Counted from the first letter of the stretch, positions 1 through 8,482 are shown. The stretch is 23,315 bases of DNA from JALEGB01 sp038530925 (GCA_038530925.1 JBCBCG010000043.1:1-23315), one strand, 5' to 3'. The notes: a model not told the origin generated them from the letters alone. Made by a program: numbers and translations.

Positions 1-66
1 GGCGCAGCGCTCACAGCCCAGCGGCTTGAGCGCCTTCTGCTACGGCTGGCCCGAATCTTCACTTAG
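1..66 (+). CDS. C-terminal tail of a plus-strand gene, possibly DNA polymerase III delta subunit (holA)
   Basis: The first plus-strand frame is open from the left edge to a TAG at 64-66 and encodes 21 residues (GAALTAQRLERLLLRLARIF plus T). The leucine/arginine-rich helix resembles the end of HolA, the clamp-loader delta subunit. In several alphaproteobacteria, as I recall, leuS-lptE-holA runs towards parB, so a convergent holA here would fit. No minus-strand frame is open across 1-108, so nothing continues downstream of parB on its own strand. With only 21 codons visible, both the gene and its identity are inference. Confidence 0.35.
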   Translation, partial: GAALTAQRLERLLLRLARIFT

Positions 67-108
67 GGCGATGTCGATGCCTCTCATCCACCGCACCCGA
101 CAATCGGT

Positions 109-1122
109 TCACCGATCGCCGGCCAGTCCAGCGTCGGCTTGTCCTTGAAGCAAGGTCGCCAGCTCTTCGAGATCATCGAGTGTTCGATACCCGATCCGCA
201 CTTCGCCACCATGCTCGCCTAAATGCTTGATCGTCACCGGCAGCCGCAACGCCACGCTCAAGATACCTTCAAGAGCTCGCGTATCAGCATCCGCGCCTTG
301 CCGCCCGCTACTCTTCGGCCGCGGCTCGCCGCTCTCTCCCTTTGACATCCTCTCCGCCTGCCGAACGGAAAGCCCGCCCCGCACAATCTTCTGCGCAAGC
401 GCGTCCGGATCCTCCGCCCCTAAAAGCGCGCGCCCATGCCCCGCGGAAAGGTCGCCGCTTCGCACCAAATCCTGCACCTTGCGCGGAAGGTTCACCAGGC
501 GCATTATATTCGCGATGTGCGAACGGCTCTTGCCGATGTTCTTCGCAAGCGTCTCTTGCGTGTAATCAAACCGGTCCATTAGCGCCCGATATCCGTACGC
601 CTCCTCCATCGCATTCAAGTCCGACCGCTGAACATTCTCGATCAGGCCGATCTCTAACGCGCCAGCGTCATCCATATCGCGTATGACCGCCGGGATTTCA
701 TGCAGTTTCGCGCGTTGCGCCGCGCGCCACCGCCTTTCGCCTGCAACGATCTCATAGCGGCCCTCTCGCCCCGGCAGAGGTCTCACGAGAATCGGTTGGA
801 TCACGCCTTTCTCGCGGATCGAATCCGCCAGATCGTTCAACAGCGCGTCATCGAAGTACTTCCGAGGCTGCTCCGCGCTTGAGATAACCATATCGATCGG
901 GATCTTTTCCGCGGCGAGCTGCGCGACATCCGTCTCCGCCGCACGCCGGCTCGCCGGGGTCCGTTCCGTCTCTGCGCGCTCTGAACCGCGGTGCTCCGTC
1001 CCAAGCCCAACGCGGTTTTCGGATTTCGCCGGTCCCGTCTCCACGTCATCTTCGGGAGCCCCAGGCCCATCCAGGAGCGACGCAAGCCCGCGCCCCAATG
1101 CTCTCCGCGTGCTCTGTGTCAT
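109..1122 (-). CDS. parB: Chromosome-partitioning protein ParB (CTP-dependent DNA clamp)
   Basis: ParB binds parS sites near the origin, spreads on DNA as a CTP-dependent clamp, and is pulled by ParA to segregate the origin. The 337-residue product has the usual ParB opening (RRALGRGLASLL, residues 6-17), a polar linker to about residue 70, and the ParB/Srx nucleotide-binding fold with the GERRWRAA box at 128-135. ENVQRSDL lies at 162-169. A helix-turn-helix at about 191-213 would read parS, and the C-terminal dimerisation segment starts near residue 285. The start is an ATG preceded by a GGCGAG-like ribosome site. parA lies 49 bases upstream on the same strand, and the three parS sites are 1.2-3.4 kb upstream of its start. 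Length and motifs are typical. Confidence 0.97.
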   Translation of the reverse strand: MTQSTRRALGRGLASLLDGPGAPEDDVETGPAKSENRVGLGTEHRGSERAETERTPASRRAAETDVAQLAAEKIPIDMVISSAEQPRKYFDDALLNDLADSIREKGVIQPILVRPLPGREGRYEIVAGERRWRAAQRAKLHEIPAVIRDMDDAGALEIGLIENVQRSDLNAMEEAYGYRALMDRFDYTQETLAKNIGKSRSHIANIMRLVNLPRKVQDLVRSGDLSAGHGRALLGAEDPDALAQKIVRGGLSVRQAERMSKGESGEPRPKSSGRQGADADTRALEGILSVALRLPVTIKHLGEHGGEVRIGYRTLDDLEELATLLQGQADAGLAGDR

Positions 1123-1171
1123 GATGCTCGCCTGTGTTCTTCTTCTGTTCTACATGCTCGATGGTTCGCGA

Positions 1172-2014
1172 TTAAACAAACTCATGCTCCCGCTCAAGGA
1201 ATTCGTTGACCAATTCAATATAAGCCGCGCTGCCGGGGCTTTCAGGGTCATAAAGCGTCACTGGCTTCCCATGCGACGGCGCCTCAGCGATCTTCACATT
1301 CCGCGGCACGATCGTTCGGAACACCAGATCACCGAGGAAATCCCGCGCCTCCATCGCGACTTCCTCGCAAGAGCGATGCTTCTTGTCATACATCGTGAGA
1401 ATGACGCCTTGGATGCCGATATACTCATTAAGACCGCGCCGAATCCGATCGATCGTCCGCACGAGCTGACTCAATCCCTCTAGCGCAAAGAATTCGCATT
1501 GAAGCGGCACGATCACCCCATCCGCCGCCGTCAGCGCATTCACCGTGAGAATATTCAACGACGGCGGGCAGTCGATCAAAATGTAGTCGTAATCACGCGG
1601 CCCAACACCATTCGGATCGCGCAGCGCCTTCTTGAGCCGATGACGTCCATCCTGCTCGTCCATCAAATCCGCATCAGCCCCGGCCAGCTCAACCGTCGAT
1701 GGGATCACCGACAAATTCGGCACGTTCCGCGACATCACCGACGCCGCGGCAAGCCCCACTTCGCCATGCAAAAGCTCATATGTCGATGCGCCACGGCTTC
1801 GATCGATCCCTAGACCCGTGCTCGCGTTGCCCTGCGGATCGAAGTCGACAACCAAAACGCGGCGCCCGACCGCTGCGAGCGTCGTCCCGAGATTGATCGC
1901 CGTTGTCGTCTTCCCAACCCCACCCTTTTGGTTCGCGATCGCGAAAATCCTACATCCGCCTCCGCCACGGCGCCGCGGGGCGTACTCCGCAGCACGCTCA
2001 GCTGTTCTCTGCAC
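1172..2014 (-). CDS. parA: Chromosome-partitioning ATPase ParA
   Basis: ParA is the Walker-type ATPase that forms a nucleoid gradient and moves ParB-parS complexes. The 280-residue product has the deviant Walker A motif KGGVGKTT at 30-37 with both signature lysines, the A' motif VVDFDPQGN at 55-63, and Walker B ILIDCPPS at 145-152. The start is taken as the GTG at 2014, because no ATG or GTG lies between it and the Walker A motif and GGGAAG sits six bases upstream. That start overlaps the end of rsmG by 17 bases, so translation is probably coupled. The first 20 residues are an extension rich in Arg and Gly, where some ParA proteins carry non-specific DNA-binding basic residues. parB follows after 49 bases. 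Confidence 0.97.
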   Translation of the reverse strand: MQRTAERAAEYAPRRRGGGGCRIFAIANQKGGVGKTTTAINLGTTLAAVGRRVLVVDFDPQGNASTGLGIDRSRGASTYELLHGEVGLAAASVMSRNVPNLSVIPSTVELAGADADLMDEQDGRHRLKKALRDPNGVGPRDYDYILIDCPPSLNILTVNALTAADGVIVPLQCEFFALEGLSQLVRTIDRIRRGLNEYIGIQGVILTMYDKKHRSCEEVAMEARDFLGDLVFRTIVPRNVKIAEAPSHGKPVTLYDPESPGSAAYIELVNEFLEREHEFV

Positions 2015-2642
2015 GACTGGCTTCCCGAATTATCAATACATTGCCATTTCTTGTGAGCTTATTTGGCTCAATCACAAAGCGTATATGCCACTTCAGCGCC
2101 GCTTCGGTCAATTCGCCAAACACACGATCTCCTTTTAAGAGGTACAGCGACGCGCCGGACCTCAGGAAGCCTGCGGTTTTCGCTACGCATCCCGCAACAT
2201 TGTCGAAGGCGCGCATCGAAAGTACAGAAGCCCTTCCTGGCTCGATCGTTTCGATCCTCTCACTTCTCACGCGCATCGAAACATTTACCGCGTGCGCTGC
2301 TTCGCGCAAAAACGTCGCCTTACGCTGATCGCTCTCAACGGCCACGAATTCCAAATCTGGCCTTGTTTCACGTGAAACAATCGCCAGCGGCAAAACTGGT
2401 AATCCACCGCCGGATCCGACATCCATCCAGACGCCAGACGACGGAAGCCACGGCGCTAGGCCCAAGCTATCAGCGATATGCCGACTCCAAAGCCGATCCC
2501 GATCATGCTTGGACACGAGGTTGATCGCTTGCGTCCAGTGCAGAAGCCGAGCGGCATACGTGTCGAGCGCCGCCATGGTTTCACGTGAAACATCAAGTTC
2601 CGTTGCGATCCGCATGCGCACCGCATCTTCACTGGCGCTCAT
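1998..2642 (-). CDS. rsmG: 16S rRNA (guanine-527 N7) methyltransferase RsmG
   Basis: RsmG (GidB) uses S-adenosylmethionine to methylate G527 of 16S rRNA. The 214-residue product shows the family motif LWSRHIADSL at 51-60, the SAM-binding loop DVGSGGGLP at 74-82, and VESDQRKATFL at 102-112. The loop usually continues as GLPG; here it reads GLPV. Residues 18-22 and 89-93 are both VSRET, and each is encoded by a parS palindrome. The second makes a short insertion before the strand ending VESD when compared with the E. coli protein from memory. The ATG at 2642 overlaps the mnmG stop as ATGA, so translational coupling is likely; no strong ribosome site is visible. Its end overlaps parA by 17 bases. 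Confidence 0.96.
   Translation of the reverse strand: MSASEDAVRMRIATELDVSRETMAALDTYAARLLHWTQAINLVSKHDRDRLWSRHIADSLGLAPWLPSSGVWMDVGSGGGLPVLPLAIVSRETRPDLEFVAVESDQRKATFLREAAHAVNVSMRVRSERIETIEPGRASVLSMRAFDNVAGCVAKTAGFLRSGASLYLLKGDRVFGELTEAALKWHIRFVIEPNKLTRNGNVLIIREASRAENS
2364..2379. promoter_or_regulatory. parS: parS site 1 (ParB-binding palindrome) inside rsmG
   Basis: The sequence TGTTTCACGTGAAACA is a perfect 16-bp palindrome identical to the consensus parS recognised by chromosomal ParB proteins. It lies within rsmG and encodes residues VSRET (89-93). It is about 1.2 kb upstream of the parB start. Function is inferred from exact identity to the consensus and from proximity to parA and parB. 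Confidence 0.93.
2577..2592. promoter_or_regulatory. parS: parS site 2 (one mismatch) inside rsmG
   Basis: GGTTTCACGTGAAACA matches parS at 15 of 16 positions, differing only in the outermost base, and the inner 14-bp palindrome is intact. It lies near the start of rsmG and encodes VSRET at residues 18-22. Natural parS sites often vary at the outer base, so binding is likely. Confidence 0.88.
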
Positions 2643-4537
2643 GCGCTTTGCTTGGCTTGGTCGCCAGACGCGCCGCGTCGTGCATAGCCGGCCAGCGCGG
2701 TGAGCGCCGCAGGCGTCATGCCTTCAATCCGCGCGGCTTGCCCAAGATTATCGGGCCGTACCCGCCGCAAACGCTCCCGTTGCTCTGTCGAAAGGAAGGG
2801 AAGCGCTGCGTAATCAAGATCCGGAGCGAGCTTCAGAGCGGTTTCCTTCTCCAACATTGAGATCTCGCGATCTTGCCGCTCGATATAGCCCTGATAGAGG
2901 CCTTCCGCCTCCAATCGCGCTCTTTGCCGCTCCGACGATCCGGCGACCGCATCCTTCACGAATGTCGGCGCAATCGCAGCGACCTGCTGGAGCGATACTT
3001 TCGGATACGCCAGCAGGTCAAAGAGGGATCGTCGAACGCCGTCATGGTTCACCTTAATACCAGCGAGCGCCGCTTCTTGCGGCGTTACTGCGATCTCTCG
3101 GAGCTGACGACGCAACGCACCAAAAGCCTTCTCTTCATCGGCGAAGCGCTTGGACCGCAATGCGCCGACTAAACCAGCTTCCTCGCCCCGTGTCGTCAAA
3201 CGCGCATCCGCATTATCGGCTCTCAGCATCAACCGGTATTCGGCGCGGGACGTGAACATCCGATACGGCTCACTCACCCCTTTTGTGACCAAATCATCGA
3301 TCAAAACACCGATATACGCTTCTGAACGCGCCAGAATGAACGGCTCAGAACCGGCTGCGAAGCGCGCAGCGTTCGCGCCCGCCATCAGGCCGAGCGCGGC
3401 CGCTTCTTCATAACCGGTTGTGCCATTTATTTGACCCGCCAGATACAGGCCGGGAATCCGCTTTGCGCTAAGGCTTGCGTCGAGCTCCGTTGGATCGATG
3501 AAATCATACTCGATCGCATAGCCATGCCGCACAACCTCAACTGCCTCAAGGCCGGGAATCGTGCGCAAGAACTCATCTTGAACATCCGCCGGCAACGACG
3601 TCGAAACGCCATTCGGGTAGATGATCCGACCATCTCGGGTCTCCGGCTCAAGAAACACATTATGATGATCTTTGTCCGCAAAGCGCTCGATCTTATCTTC
3701 GACCGACGGACAGTAGCGCGGACCGGACCCCTCGATCGCACCGATCCGCATTGCCGATCGCTCCAGATTGTCACGGATAATTCGATGCGTCTCTGGCGTT
3801 GTTCGGGTCATCCAACAGGCCACTTGATCTCGTGAGCCTGGCTCGCTCAAAAGCGAAAAGAGTTCTGGATCCGCATCTCCCTCCTGCCGATCAAGGCGCG
3901 CACAATCGATCGACGCGCCCAGGAGCCGAGCAGGTGTACCCGTTTTCAACCTCCCCAGGCGGAACCCTGCGCTCTGCAACTGATCTGCTAAAGAGATCGA
4001 CGACGCATCGCCGACACGGCCACCGCTCTCTCGCTTCGCGCCGATATGCATCACGCCGCGCAAGAACGTACCAGTGGTCAGAACGACCGTCTTCGCCGCA
4101 ATCAGACCGCGCTCTGCAGTATGCAGACCTTCAATCGCGCCAGAACAAACCTCGAGGCGAACTGCCTCGTCTTCAATAACATCGATACTCGTCGCCCGGA
4201 TCTCCCGCTGCATCGCATCCCTATAGAGCGCACGGTCGCATTGAGCCCGCGGACCGCGCACCGCCGGTCCACGGCTTCGGTTGAGCAATCGGAATTGAAT
4301 GCCCGCTTCGTCGGCGACCCGGCCCATCACACCATCAAGTGCGTCGATTTCGCGAATAAGATGTCCTTTCCCAAGGCCACCCATCGCTGGATTACAGCTC
4401 ATCTCGCCGATCCGATCGAAGCGATGCGTCACCAGCGCGACCTTCGCGCCGACACGCCACGCCGCACACGCAGCCTCGCAGCCTGCATGTCCGCCGCCCA
4501 CCACGACCACGTCGAAGCTCTTGCTGTCTTGTTTCAC
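2639..4537 (-). CDS. mnmG: tRNA uridine-34 carboxymethylaminomethyl-modifying enzyme MnmG (GidA)
   Basis: MnmG is the FAD-binding partner of MnmE; together they install (carboxymethyl)aminomethyl groups on the wobble uridine of several tRNAs. In the frame starting at 4546, the FAD motif GGGHAGCEAA is at 17-26 and CNPAMGGLGKGHL at 51-63. GPRYCPSVEDKIERF, with the catalytic-type cysteine, is at 275-289, and the second family signature, beginning AGQINGTTGYEEAAALGLM, starts at residue 370. I place the start at the GTG at 4537, giving 632 residues. AGGAG at 4546-4550 then sits eight bases upstream, whereas the in-frame GTG at 4546 would overlap AGGAG itself. The chosen start codon is part of a parS site. 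The stop overlaps the rsmG start as ATGA, and mnmE lies 40 bases upstream. Confidence 0.96.
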   Translation of the reverse strand: MKQDSKSFDVVVVGGGHAGCEAACAAWRVGAKVALVTHRFDRIGEMSCNPAMGGLGKGHLIREIDALDGVMGRVADEAGIQFRLLNRSRGPAVRGPRAQCDRALYRDAMQREIRATSIDVIEDEAVRLEVCSGAIEGLHTAERGLIAAKTVVLTTGTFLRGVMHIGAKRESGGRVGDASSISLADQLQSAGFRLGRLKTGTPARLLGASIDCARLDRQEGDADPELFSLLSEPGSRDQVACWMTRTTPETHRIIRDNLERSAMRIGAIEGSGPRYCPSVEDKIERFADKDHHNVFLEPETRDGRIIYPNGVSTSLPADVQDEFLRTIPGLEAVEVVRHGYAIEYDFIDPTELDASLSAKRIPGLYLAGQINGTTGYEEAAALGLMAGANAARFAAGSEPFILARSEAYIGVLIDDLVTKGVSEPYRMFTSRAEYRLMLRADNADARLTTRGEEAGLVGALRSKRFADEEKAFGALRRQLREIAVTPQEAALAGIKVNHDGVRRSLFDLLAYPKVSLQQVAAIAPTFVKDAVAGSSERQRARLEAEGLYQGYIERQDREISMLEKETALKLAPDLDYAALPFLSTEQRERLRRVRPDNLGQAARIEGMTPAALTALAGYARRGASGDQAKQSA

Positions 4538-4545
4538 GTGAAACA
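4530..4545. promoter_or_regulatory. parS: parS site 3 at the mnmG translation start
   Basis: This is a perfect TGTTTCACGTGAAACA palindrome. On the minus strand its left half is the spacer between the AGGAG ribosome site and the likely GTG start of mnmG. Its right half provides that GTG and the following AAA codon. The same DNA therefore serves translation initiation and ParB binding. Confidence 0.93.
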
Positions 4546-4550
4546 CTCCT
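4546..4550 (-). promoter_or_regulatory. Ribosome binding site deciding the mnmG start
   Basis: AGGAG on the minus strand lies eight bases before the GTG at 4537. Because its last G is the first base of the alternative GTG at 4546, that upstream codon cannot use it. This favours a protein starting MKQDSKSFDVVVVGGG. Confidence 0.7.
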
Positions 4551-4556
4551 ACCGAC

Positions 4557-4571
4557 AGCGCGACACGCGCT
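4557..4571. repeat. Short perfect hairpin between mnmE and mnmG
   Basis: AGCGCG-ACA-CGCGCT forms a six-base-pair stem with a three-base loop in the 40-base gap between the mnmE stop and the mnmG start. There is no T tract on either side, so it does not look like an intrinsic terminator. It could stabilise or process the shared transcript; function unknown. Confidence 0.5.
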
Positions 4572-4577
4572 ATCGCA

Positions 4578-5912
4578 CTACTTGCCGATACAGAACCGTG
4601 AGAACAACGCGTCTAAAACATCTTCTTGGCCAACCACGCCGGTCAACGCCTCGAGATGGCGCCCGACCTCATGCATTTTTGCAATGCCGAGCTCTGGATG
4701 GCCCTCATGGAGCGAAGCAACCGCCTCGCGCGCGGCGCTGCGAGCTCGCTCTGTAATCGCGATACGCCGCGCCGCACCCGCTAATGGCGAGAGGGGAGCC
4801 GCTGCGCTTGGAAGCTTCGCCTTTACGAAACGCGCAAAAGCGGTGCGCAGCGCGGCAGGATCTACGATCGATACAGTCGCGCTAAAGGCTCCATGATCGC
4901 CACACACCGCCTCGGAGGGTTCGGCCAAATCAGCTTTCGTCCAGAACAGGCCATCCGCTGCGTCTGGCGCTAAGCCGGCGTCCCGAAACGCCGTCTTCGT
5001 GTCCGCACTGATCAGAAACACGCGGAGATCCGCCGATTCCGCGACGCGCCACGTTCTGGCGACACCTTCCTCCTCAATATCGGTCCTCGCGTGGCGAATC
5101 CCCGCGGTATCCACGACGATCACCTCGCGTCCTTCAACGAGAAGACGGATTTCGATGGTGTCGCGTGTTGTGCCAGGCTCCGCCGACGTGATGGCGCGCT
5201 CTGACCCAAGAAGCGCGTTTAGAAAGCTCGACTTGCCGACATTTGGCGGCCCAATCAGCGCAACCGTCGGGCGATCCGGCGCATGCGCCACCGCGGACGC
5301 ATCATCGACATGAGACGACATCTCCAGAATCAGCGATTCGAGCTCTGCTGCGGCCTGGGCGAGCAGCCCATCGCCCAGCTGCTCTTCCACGAAATCAATG
5401 CTCGTCTCCGCAAGACCCAACGCTGCGATGATCCTCGTCCGCCAACGCCGCGCCAAAACACCGATCTCGCCATTGAGAGCGCGCAACGCTTGACGGCGCT
5501 GTCCTTCGGTTTCCGCCGCAATGAGCGCTCCAACCCCCTCCGCCTCGGCCATATCCATGGCGCCGCTCTGCACAGCGCGCCGCGTGAACTCGCCAGGTTG
5601 CGCGAGACGAGCGCCCGCCCGCTCCAACGCTGCAAAAACCGCTTCCGCCGTCGCAGCGCCGCCATGAATGTGAAGTTCCGCCGATTCCTCACCGGTATAG
5701 CTCGCGCCCTCAGCGTAAAGCGTCACCAACGCATGATCGATCTCATCGCCGCTATCGGGATCGCGCAACCTGCGCAAAGAGGCGCGGCGCAAAGCGGGCG
5801 GATCGACGCCAAGATGCGCAAGGAGCGCGTGAGCGCCTGCGCCGGACAACCGGATCACCGCGATCGCCGCCGGCCCTTCACCCGTTGCGCGCGCATAAAT
5901 GATATCCGCCAT
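4578..5912 (-). CDS. mnmE: tRNA modification GTPase MnmE (TrmE)
   Basis: MnmE is the GTPase half of the MnmE-MnmG complex and binds a folate one-carbon donor. The start is set at the ATG at 5912 (MADIIYARATGEGPAAIAV), which has AAGGGG upstream; the in-frame GTG six codons earlier contains that site and is less likely. This gives 444 residues. From that start, the N-terminal folate-binding domain runs to about 115. The G domain has GPPNVGKSS at 221-229, GTTRDT at 247-252 and DTAG at 268-271. The G4 motif is TKAD at 325-328 rather than NKxD. The protein ends in FCIGK, carrying the conserved C-terminal cysteine. It sits upstream of its partner mnmG. Confidence 0.96.
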   Translation of the reverse strand: MADIIYARATGEGPAAIAVIRLSGAGAHALLAHLGVDPPALRRASLRRLRDPDSGDEIDHALVTLYAEGASYTGEESAELHIHGGAATAEAVFAALERAGARLAQPGEFTRRAVQSGAMDMAEAEGVGALIAAETEGQRRQALRALNGEIGVLARRWRTRIIAALGLAETSIDFVEEQLGDGLLAQAAAELESLILEMSSHVDDASAVAHAPDRPTVALIGPPNVGKSSFLNALLGSERAITSAEPGTTRDTIEIRLLVEGREVIVVDTAGIRHARTDIEEEGVARTWRVAESADLRVFLISADTKTAFRDAGLAPDAADGLFWTKADLAEPSEAVCGDHGAFSATVSIVDPAALRTAFARFVKAKLPSAAAPLSPLAGAARRIAITERARSAAREAVASLHEGHPELGIAKMHEVGRHLEALTGVVGQEDVLDALFSRFCIGK

Positions 5913-6001
5913 TGCAGAGCGCCCCTTCACCCTCGAAGGCGCGCTGATAGCCTGGCCGCGATATGAAGGGAAGACCGAGTGTCAGCAGACCTGGATGAAC
6001 G

Positions 6002-7273
6002 TCACGCGTTCATCGCATCAAAGAAGTCGCTGTTAGTTTTCGTCTGTTTTAATTTGCCCAATAGAAACTCGATCGCATCAACCGTTCCCATCGGATTGAG
6101 TATTCGGCGAAGCATATAGGTTTTCGTGAGGTCCGCCTTATCAACCAGAAGCTCTTCCTTCCGAGTTCCCGATTTAAGGATATCCATCGCTGGGAAGACG
6201 CGCTTATCGGCGACTTTGCGATCCAGTACGATTTCAGAATTACCGGTTCCCTTAAATTCCTCGAATATAACCTCATCCATCCGCGACCCTGTATCAATCA
6301 GCGCCGTTGCGATGATCGTCAGCGAGCCGCCTTCCTCAATGTTGCGCGCAGCGCCGAAAAACCGCTTTGGCCTCTGGAGCGCGTTCGCATCCACACCGCC
6401 TGTCAGGACTTTTCCCGATGCCGGAACCACGGTGTTATAGGCCCGCCCAAGACGCGTAATCGAATCCAACAAAATCACGACATCGCGCTTCATCTCGACA
6501 AGACGCTTCGCCTTTTCGATCACCATTTCCGCCACTTGGACGTGGCGCGCCGCCGGTTCGTCGAAGGTTGAACTGACCACCTCGCCATTTACCGAGCGCT
6601 GCATGTCGGTCACCTCTTCCGGGCGCTCATCGATGAGCAGCACCAGCAGGTAGCACTCCGGGTGATTCGCTGTGATCGAATGGGCGATATTCTGCAGCAG
6701 CACGGTTTTTCCGGTGCGCGGCGGCGCGACGATCAAAGCGCGTTGCCCTTTCCCGAGCGGAGCCACCAGATCGATCACGCGGGCGCTTTTATCCCTTACC
6801 GTAGGGTCAGCGATTTCCATCTGGATCCGTTCATCCGGATAGAGCGGCGTTAAATTGTCAAAATGGATCTTATGGCGCTGATTCTCGGGCGGCTCAAAAC
6901 AGATCGAGCTGACCTTCAGCAATGCGAAATAACGCTCCGCATCTTTAGGCCCTCGGATCGTCCCTTCAATCACGTCGCCGGTTCGGAGACCGAATTTCTT
7001 TACTTGATTGGGGCTGACGTAAATATCATCTGGCCCTGAAAGGTAGTTTGCTTCAGCAGATCGAAGGAAACCAAAACCGTCCTGCAGAACTTCTAGAACG
7101 CCGCCACCGATGATTTCAACCTCATCTTTCGCAAGACGCTTAAGAATCGCGAACATAAGATCTTGCTTACGCATCGCATTTGCGTTCTCGATCTCCAAGC
7201 CTTCGGCGAATTCTAAGAGATCTTTTGGCGATTTTGCTTTGAGATCATCGAGACGAATGGTTTCATTGGTCAT
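6002..7273 (-). CDS. rho: Transcription termination factor Rho
   Basis: Rho is a hexameric RNA helicase that ends untranslated transcripts. The ATG at 7273 gives 423 residues, close to E. coli Rho (419); an in-frame extension 18 codons upstream looks non-native. From this start, the helical N-terminal domain covers about 1-48. The RNA-binding OB fold follows, with DGFGFLR at 65-71. Walker A APPRTGKT is at 183-190, DERPEEVT at 215-222, and Walker B LLDSITR at 268-274. The Q/R-loop region begins VDANALQRPKRFFG at about 294. No clear ribosome site precedes the ATG. Base composition is notably AT-richer than the genes to its right (27 G+C in bases 6241-6300). The 180 bases between rho and hemE are non-coding and probably contain the rho promoter and leader. 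Confidence 0.97.
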   Translation of the reverse strand: MTNETIRLDDLKAKSPKDLLEFAEGLEIENANAMRKQDLMFAILKRLAKDEVEIIGGGVLEVLQDGFGFLRSAEANYLSGPDDIYVSPNQVKKFGLRTGDVIEGTIRGPKDAERYFALLKVSSICFEPPENQRHKIHFDNLTPLYPDERIQMEIADPTVRDKSARVIDLVAPLGKGQRALIVAPPRTGKTVLLQNIAHSITANHPECYLLVLLIDERPEEVTDMQRSVNGEVVSSTFDEPAARHVQVAEMVIEKAKRLVEMKRDVVILLDSITRLGRAYNTVVPASGKVLTGGVDANALQRPKRFFGAARNIEEGGSLTIIATALIDTGSRMDEVIFEEFKGTGNSEIVLDRKVADKRVFPAMDILKSGTRKEELLVDKADLTKTYMLRRILNPMGTVDAIEFLLGKLKQTKTNSDFFDAMNA

Positions 7274-7453
7274 AGGAAGGACCAGTCTTTCAAATGGGGG
7301 AATGAGGAGGCGGTCGCATCGCAGCACGGCGCGCGAAAGACGGATACGCCCGCAAAATCGGGTGGGCGCGCCCTGAAGACGCCGCCGCGATCGACTGGGC
7401 GACAGTGGAAAGATCAGATTACCGAATCGTTAACCGGCGATCACAGTCGTTCG

Positions 7454-8482
7454 TTAGCGTCTTCGCCAGTGATCGACAAGAAACGAAACCGCCTCAATCC
7501 GACTCTCCGGCGTGATCCCGTGACCGAGATTGAGGATATGCGCGCGCCCGGCCATCGCCGCTCGGATCGCATCAAGCTCCCGCGCCATCGGATCGGTCGG
7601 GCCGCGCAAGAAGATGGGATCGAGATTGCCTTGCAGGCAAATCGACGGATCCACCGCGTCTCGCGCGCAAGCAAGATCCGCGGCGCTATCGAGGGCCAGA
7701 CCGTTTGGCCTCACCAGCGCCGCATAGCGCGCCGCTGACGCCCCTGCGCCTCTTGGGAACGCGATGACCGGCGTCTGCGGGTCAGCGGCTCTCACAGCCT
7801 CCACGATGCGCTGAGCGGGCGCCGCGACGGCTCGGTCAAAGAGGCTCGGCCAAGCCGCGCCCGCCCAGCTGTCGAAAAGCTTCACCGCGTCGACGCCCGC
7901 TTCGCGCTGCTTCACCAGGAACACGCCGACCGCTTCGGTCAGCAGGTCGATCATCCGCGCGAAGAGCTCCGGTTCGGCGAGAACGAATTGCTTGGCGACG
8001 GCGTGATCGGTCGAACCGCGCCCGGCGATCATGTAGGTGGCCAGCGTCCAAGGCGCGCCGGCGAAGCCGATCAGCGGCACATCGAGGGGCAGCGCCGCTT
8101 TGATCTGGCGGATCGCTTCGAAGACAGGCGCTAACCGCTCCAGAAACAAGTCCATCGACAACGCGTCGAGCGCCGCGGCGCTCACCACCGGGTCAAGCCG
8201 TGGCCCTTCGCCTTCGGCGAACCAGACCTTTTGTCCAAGCGCGAGCGGTGTGACGAGGATGTCGGAAAACAAGATCGCCGCGTCGAAGCCGAAGCGCCGG
8301 ATCGGCTGCAAGGTCACTTCGGTGGCGAGATCAGGCGCGAAACAGAGATCCAGGAACCCGCCTGCTTCCGCGCGCGTCGCTTTGTATTCGGGCAGATACC
8401 GCCCGGCCTGACGCATGAGCCAAATCGGGGCCGGATCCACCGCTTCTCCAGCGAGGGCTCTTAAGAGCGCAGGCTCGGTCAT
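7454..8482 (-). CDS. hemE: Uroporphyrinogen decarboxylase HemE
   Basis: HemE decarboxylates the four acetate side chains of uroporphyrinogen III to give coproporphyrinogen III in heme synthesis. The ATG at 8482 is preceded by AGGGTGAG and gives 342 residues. The first family signature PIWLMRQAGRYLPEY is at 19-33, the active-site aspartate is D74 in LFSDIL, and the second signature GFAGAPWTLATYMIAG is at 139-154. A longer in-frame extension has no homology-like sequence. hemE beside a non-coding gap and divergent from maf is the arrangement flanking the Caulobacter origin. In many relatives another heme gene (hemH or hemJ) lies between rho and hemE, as I recall; none does here. Confidence 0.97.
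   Translation of the reverse strand: MTEPALLRALAGEAVDPAPIWLMRQAGRYLPEYKATRAEAGGFLDLCFAPDLATEVTLQPIRRFGFDAAILFSDILVTPLALGQKVWFAEGEGPRLDPVVSAAALDALSMDLFLERLAPVFEAIRQIKAALPLDVPLIGFAGAPWTLATYMIAGRGSTDHAVAKQFVLAEPELFARMIDLLTEAVGVFLVKQREAGVDAVKLFDSWAGAAWPSLFDRAVAAPAQRIVEAVRAADPQTPVIAFPRGAGASAARYAALVRPNGLALDSAADLACARDAVDPSICLQGNLDPIFLRGPTDPMARELDAIRAAMAGRAHILNLGHGITPESRIEAVSFLVDHWRRR

Noticed and set aside
4046..4756. 236-codon plus-strand open frame across mnmG and mnmE ends
   Set aside because: It is antisense to two verified genes and has low-complexity, arginine-rich sequence; the shared FHVK segment is only the palindromic parS read on the other strand.
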